A stretch of DNA of 6,673 bases from positions 1 through 6,673 of the forward strand of contig CAMLEQ010000222.1 in the NCBI GenBank assembly GCA_946479015.1, written 5' to 3'. The notes beneath the pieces are model-generated. The model was not told where the DNA came from and did no database searches. It worked only from the letters and a program-made list of their open reading frames with translations. Below, one piece after another: positions 5,668-6,673 of this stretch. Each line of letters begins with the position of its first letter. The stretch's first letter is position 1. The DNA comes from an uncultured Gemmatimonadota bacterium (lineage in GTDB: Bacteria; Gemmatimonadota; Gemmatimonadetes; Gemmatimonadales; Gemmatimonadaceae). Made by a program: the position numbers and the translations under genes.

Positions 5668-6567
5668 ATGAGACGCGTCCTCCCCCTCATCGCGCTGTTC
5701 GCGCTCGTCGCCTGCGACCGGTCCGGCTTCGGCACCGGCGGGCACGCCACCGCCGTCGATTCCGTCGCCGCCCTCAACACGCAGCTCGCGCAGGCCAGGC
5801 AGGTGGCCGCGCAGCAGGACTCGCTGATGCAGGGCTTCACCGAGACGACCAAGCTCCTCGAGGACATCGACCAGGAGCTGTCGAAGGTGAAGGGGCTCAA
5901 GTCGCACGTGCCGCTCGATGTGAAGGGCGAGGGGGCCTCGGACCCGAAGGCGGCGTACCGGGAGAGCCTCCTCGGCAAGGTGAAGGAAGTCACCGAGCTG
6001 CTGCGCGCGAGCCGGAGCCGCGTCGCCGCCCTCTCGGCGCGCAATGCCGGGCAGCGCGACAAGGTCGCGCAGTACGAGCAGACGATCGCGTCGCTCGAGC
6101 AGATCTCCGAGCGACAGAAGCAGCAGATCGCCGAGCTCACGGGACGCGTGGACAGCCTCACGGTGGCGAACGCCACGCTCGCATCGGAGAAGTCCGCCAT
6201 CGCCGACACCGCGACCGCGCTCCGGCGGGACCTGAACACCGTGTACTACGTGGTGGGGACGAAGGACGAGCTCAAGGCGAAGGGGATCATCGTGGAGGAG
6301 GGCTCCAAGTTCCTCTTCTTCGGCCACAAGGCGCTGGTCCCGGCGCGCACGCTCAACGATTCCATGTTCACGGCGATGGACAAGTTCTCCGATGCGCCGA
6401 TCATGCTCCACGCCACCGACCGCCCGTTCAAGATCGTCTCGCGGCAGAATCCCTCGCTCATCGAGGAGGGGAAGACGGCGGACGGGAAGCCGAGCGGCGA
6501 GCTCCACGTCTCCGACCCGTCGCAGTTCTGGGCGCCGTCGAAGTACCTGATCATCGTGGAAGGCTGA
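5668..6567 (+). CDS. Coiled-coil lipoprotein with conserved C-terminal domain (Cbp1-adhesin-like?)
   Basis: This is a 299-residue predicted lipoprotein. A short signal peptide (MRR, then a hydrophobic core) ends in a lipobox LVAC, giving lipidated C16; the next residue is Asp17. Residues about 29-72 and 97-190 are rich in heptad-like A/L/Q/K/E sequence with few prolines, i.e. a long coiled coil. They are interrupted at about 79-96 by a Gly/Pro/Asp-containing segment ('VPLDVKGEGASDPKAAY'). The last 110 residues form a compact domain: 'LNTVYYVVGTKDELKAKGII' (189-208), 'FKIVSRQNPSL' (224-234) and a terminal 'FWAPSKYLIIVEG' (287-299). This overall plan and C-terminus resemble Bacteroidota/Gemmatimonadota lipoproteins annotated as hypothetical or Cbp1-type collagen-binding adhesins. 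That link is from memory and says little about function in a probable soil organism. It has its own Shine-Dalgarno and a CRP-type dyad upstream, so it is probably a separate transcription unit. Confidence 0.88.
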   Translation: MRRVLPLIALFALVACDRSGFGTGGHATAVDSVAALNTQLAQARQVAAQQDSLMQGFTETTKLLEDIDQELSKVKGLKSHVPLDVKGEGASDPKAAYRESLLGKVKEVTELLRASRSRVAALSARNAGQRDKVAQYEQTIASLEQISERQKQQIAELTGRVDSLTVANATLASEKSAIADTATALRRDLNTVYYVVGTKDELKAKGIIVEEGSKFLFFGHKALVPARTLNDSMFTAMDKFSDAPIMLHATDRPFKIVSRQNPSLIEEGKTADGKPSGELHVSDPSQFWAPSKYLIIVEG

Positions 6568-6673
6568 GTCTCGCCGCCTGACGAAGCGACCCGGGGGGGC
6601 GGGGCGGGGGCCACGCCCCCCCCCCCCAGGCTAAACACCGCCAACCGCGCCGCGGGCCGGCCGCAGGGGGGGC
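6568..6673. other. Non-coding tail rich in G and C homopolymer runs
   Basis: No coding frame with protein-like sequence is visible in these last 106 nt. They hold G7, G4 and G5 runs, then a C12 run (6616-6627), and end with another G7 run near the window edge. See the hairpin entry for the structured part. Confidence 0.6.
6601..6619 (+). terminator. Possible GC hairpin downstream of the lipoprotein gene, no U-tract
   Basis: GGGGCG (6601-6606) and CGCCCC (6614-6619) can pair around a seven-base loop, 34 nt after the lipoprotein stop. Several registers are possible because of the long G and C runs. It is followed by a C run and not by T residues, so it is not a textbook intrinsic terminator. 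Position and stability make a termination or mRNA 3'-end role plausible. Confidence 0.35.

Noticed and set aside
5385..6507. Minus-strand open frames over the lipoprotein gene
   Set aside because: The plus strand has a signal peptide, lipobox, coiled coil and ribosome binding site. The minus frames show only Arg/Leu/Ser-rich or acidic/Arg-rich sequence without motifs.

Overview
The window is very GC-rich bacterial DNA with tightly packed, overlapping genes. It contains six genes and no RNA genes, insertion sequences, CRISPR arrays or phage signatures that I can see. Codon third positions are strongly G/C and two genes have clean AAGGAG ribosome binding sites. A lipoprotein with a Bacteroidota/Gemmatimonadota-style C-terminal domain sits beside a membrane-anchored BON-SRPBCC protein. 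Together these suggest a free-living, soil-type, high-GC Gram-negative, perhaps Gemmatimonadota. That placement is inference; no taxonomic marker gene is present.

Layout. (1) Positions 1-1550, minus strand: two overlapping membrane-protein genes. A 7-TM protein with a C-terminal soluble domain (483-1550) is followed, through a GTGA stop/start overlap, by a GTG-initiated two-TM protein resembling the STM3941 family (1-486, cut by the window edge). (2) Positions 1551-1722: a short divergent intergenic region. (3) Positions 1723-4160, plus strand: a two-gene ABC importer of the quaternary-amine/osmoprotectant class (OpuC/OsmF-like, or the related EgtUV type). It has an ATPase and a single polypeptide carrying both the substrate-binding domain and the permease, joined by a TGATG overlap. 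The binding domain precedes the permease, the reverse of the fusions I know. (4) Positions 4286-5473, plus: a composite envelope protein with an N-terminal glycine-rich TM, a BON domain, a TM hairpin and an SRPBCC domain. (5) Positions 5474-5667: a regulatory intergenic region with a perfect TGTGA-N6-TCACA dyad (CRP-type operator) and a perfect 10-bp inverted repeat. (6) Positions 5668-6567, plus: a coiled-coil lipoprotein. (7) Positions 6568-6673: non-coding, dominated by G and C homopolymer runs that can form a hairpin and possibly a G-quadruplex.

How it fits together: nearly every product is membrane- or envelope-associated. The transporter probably imports betaine, choline, carnitine or a similar cation, and BON domains are known from the osmotically induced protein OsmY, so an osmotic or envelope-stress theme is possible but unproven. 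The CRP-type dyad most likely controls the lipoprotein gene. The minus-strand pair is a separate unit of unknown function. Nothing here is demonstrably a new defence or mobile system. The most distinctive items are the inverted binding-protein/permease fusion, the perfect CRP-type dyad, and the BON-SRPBCC composite.
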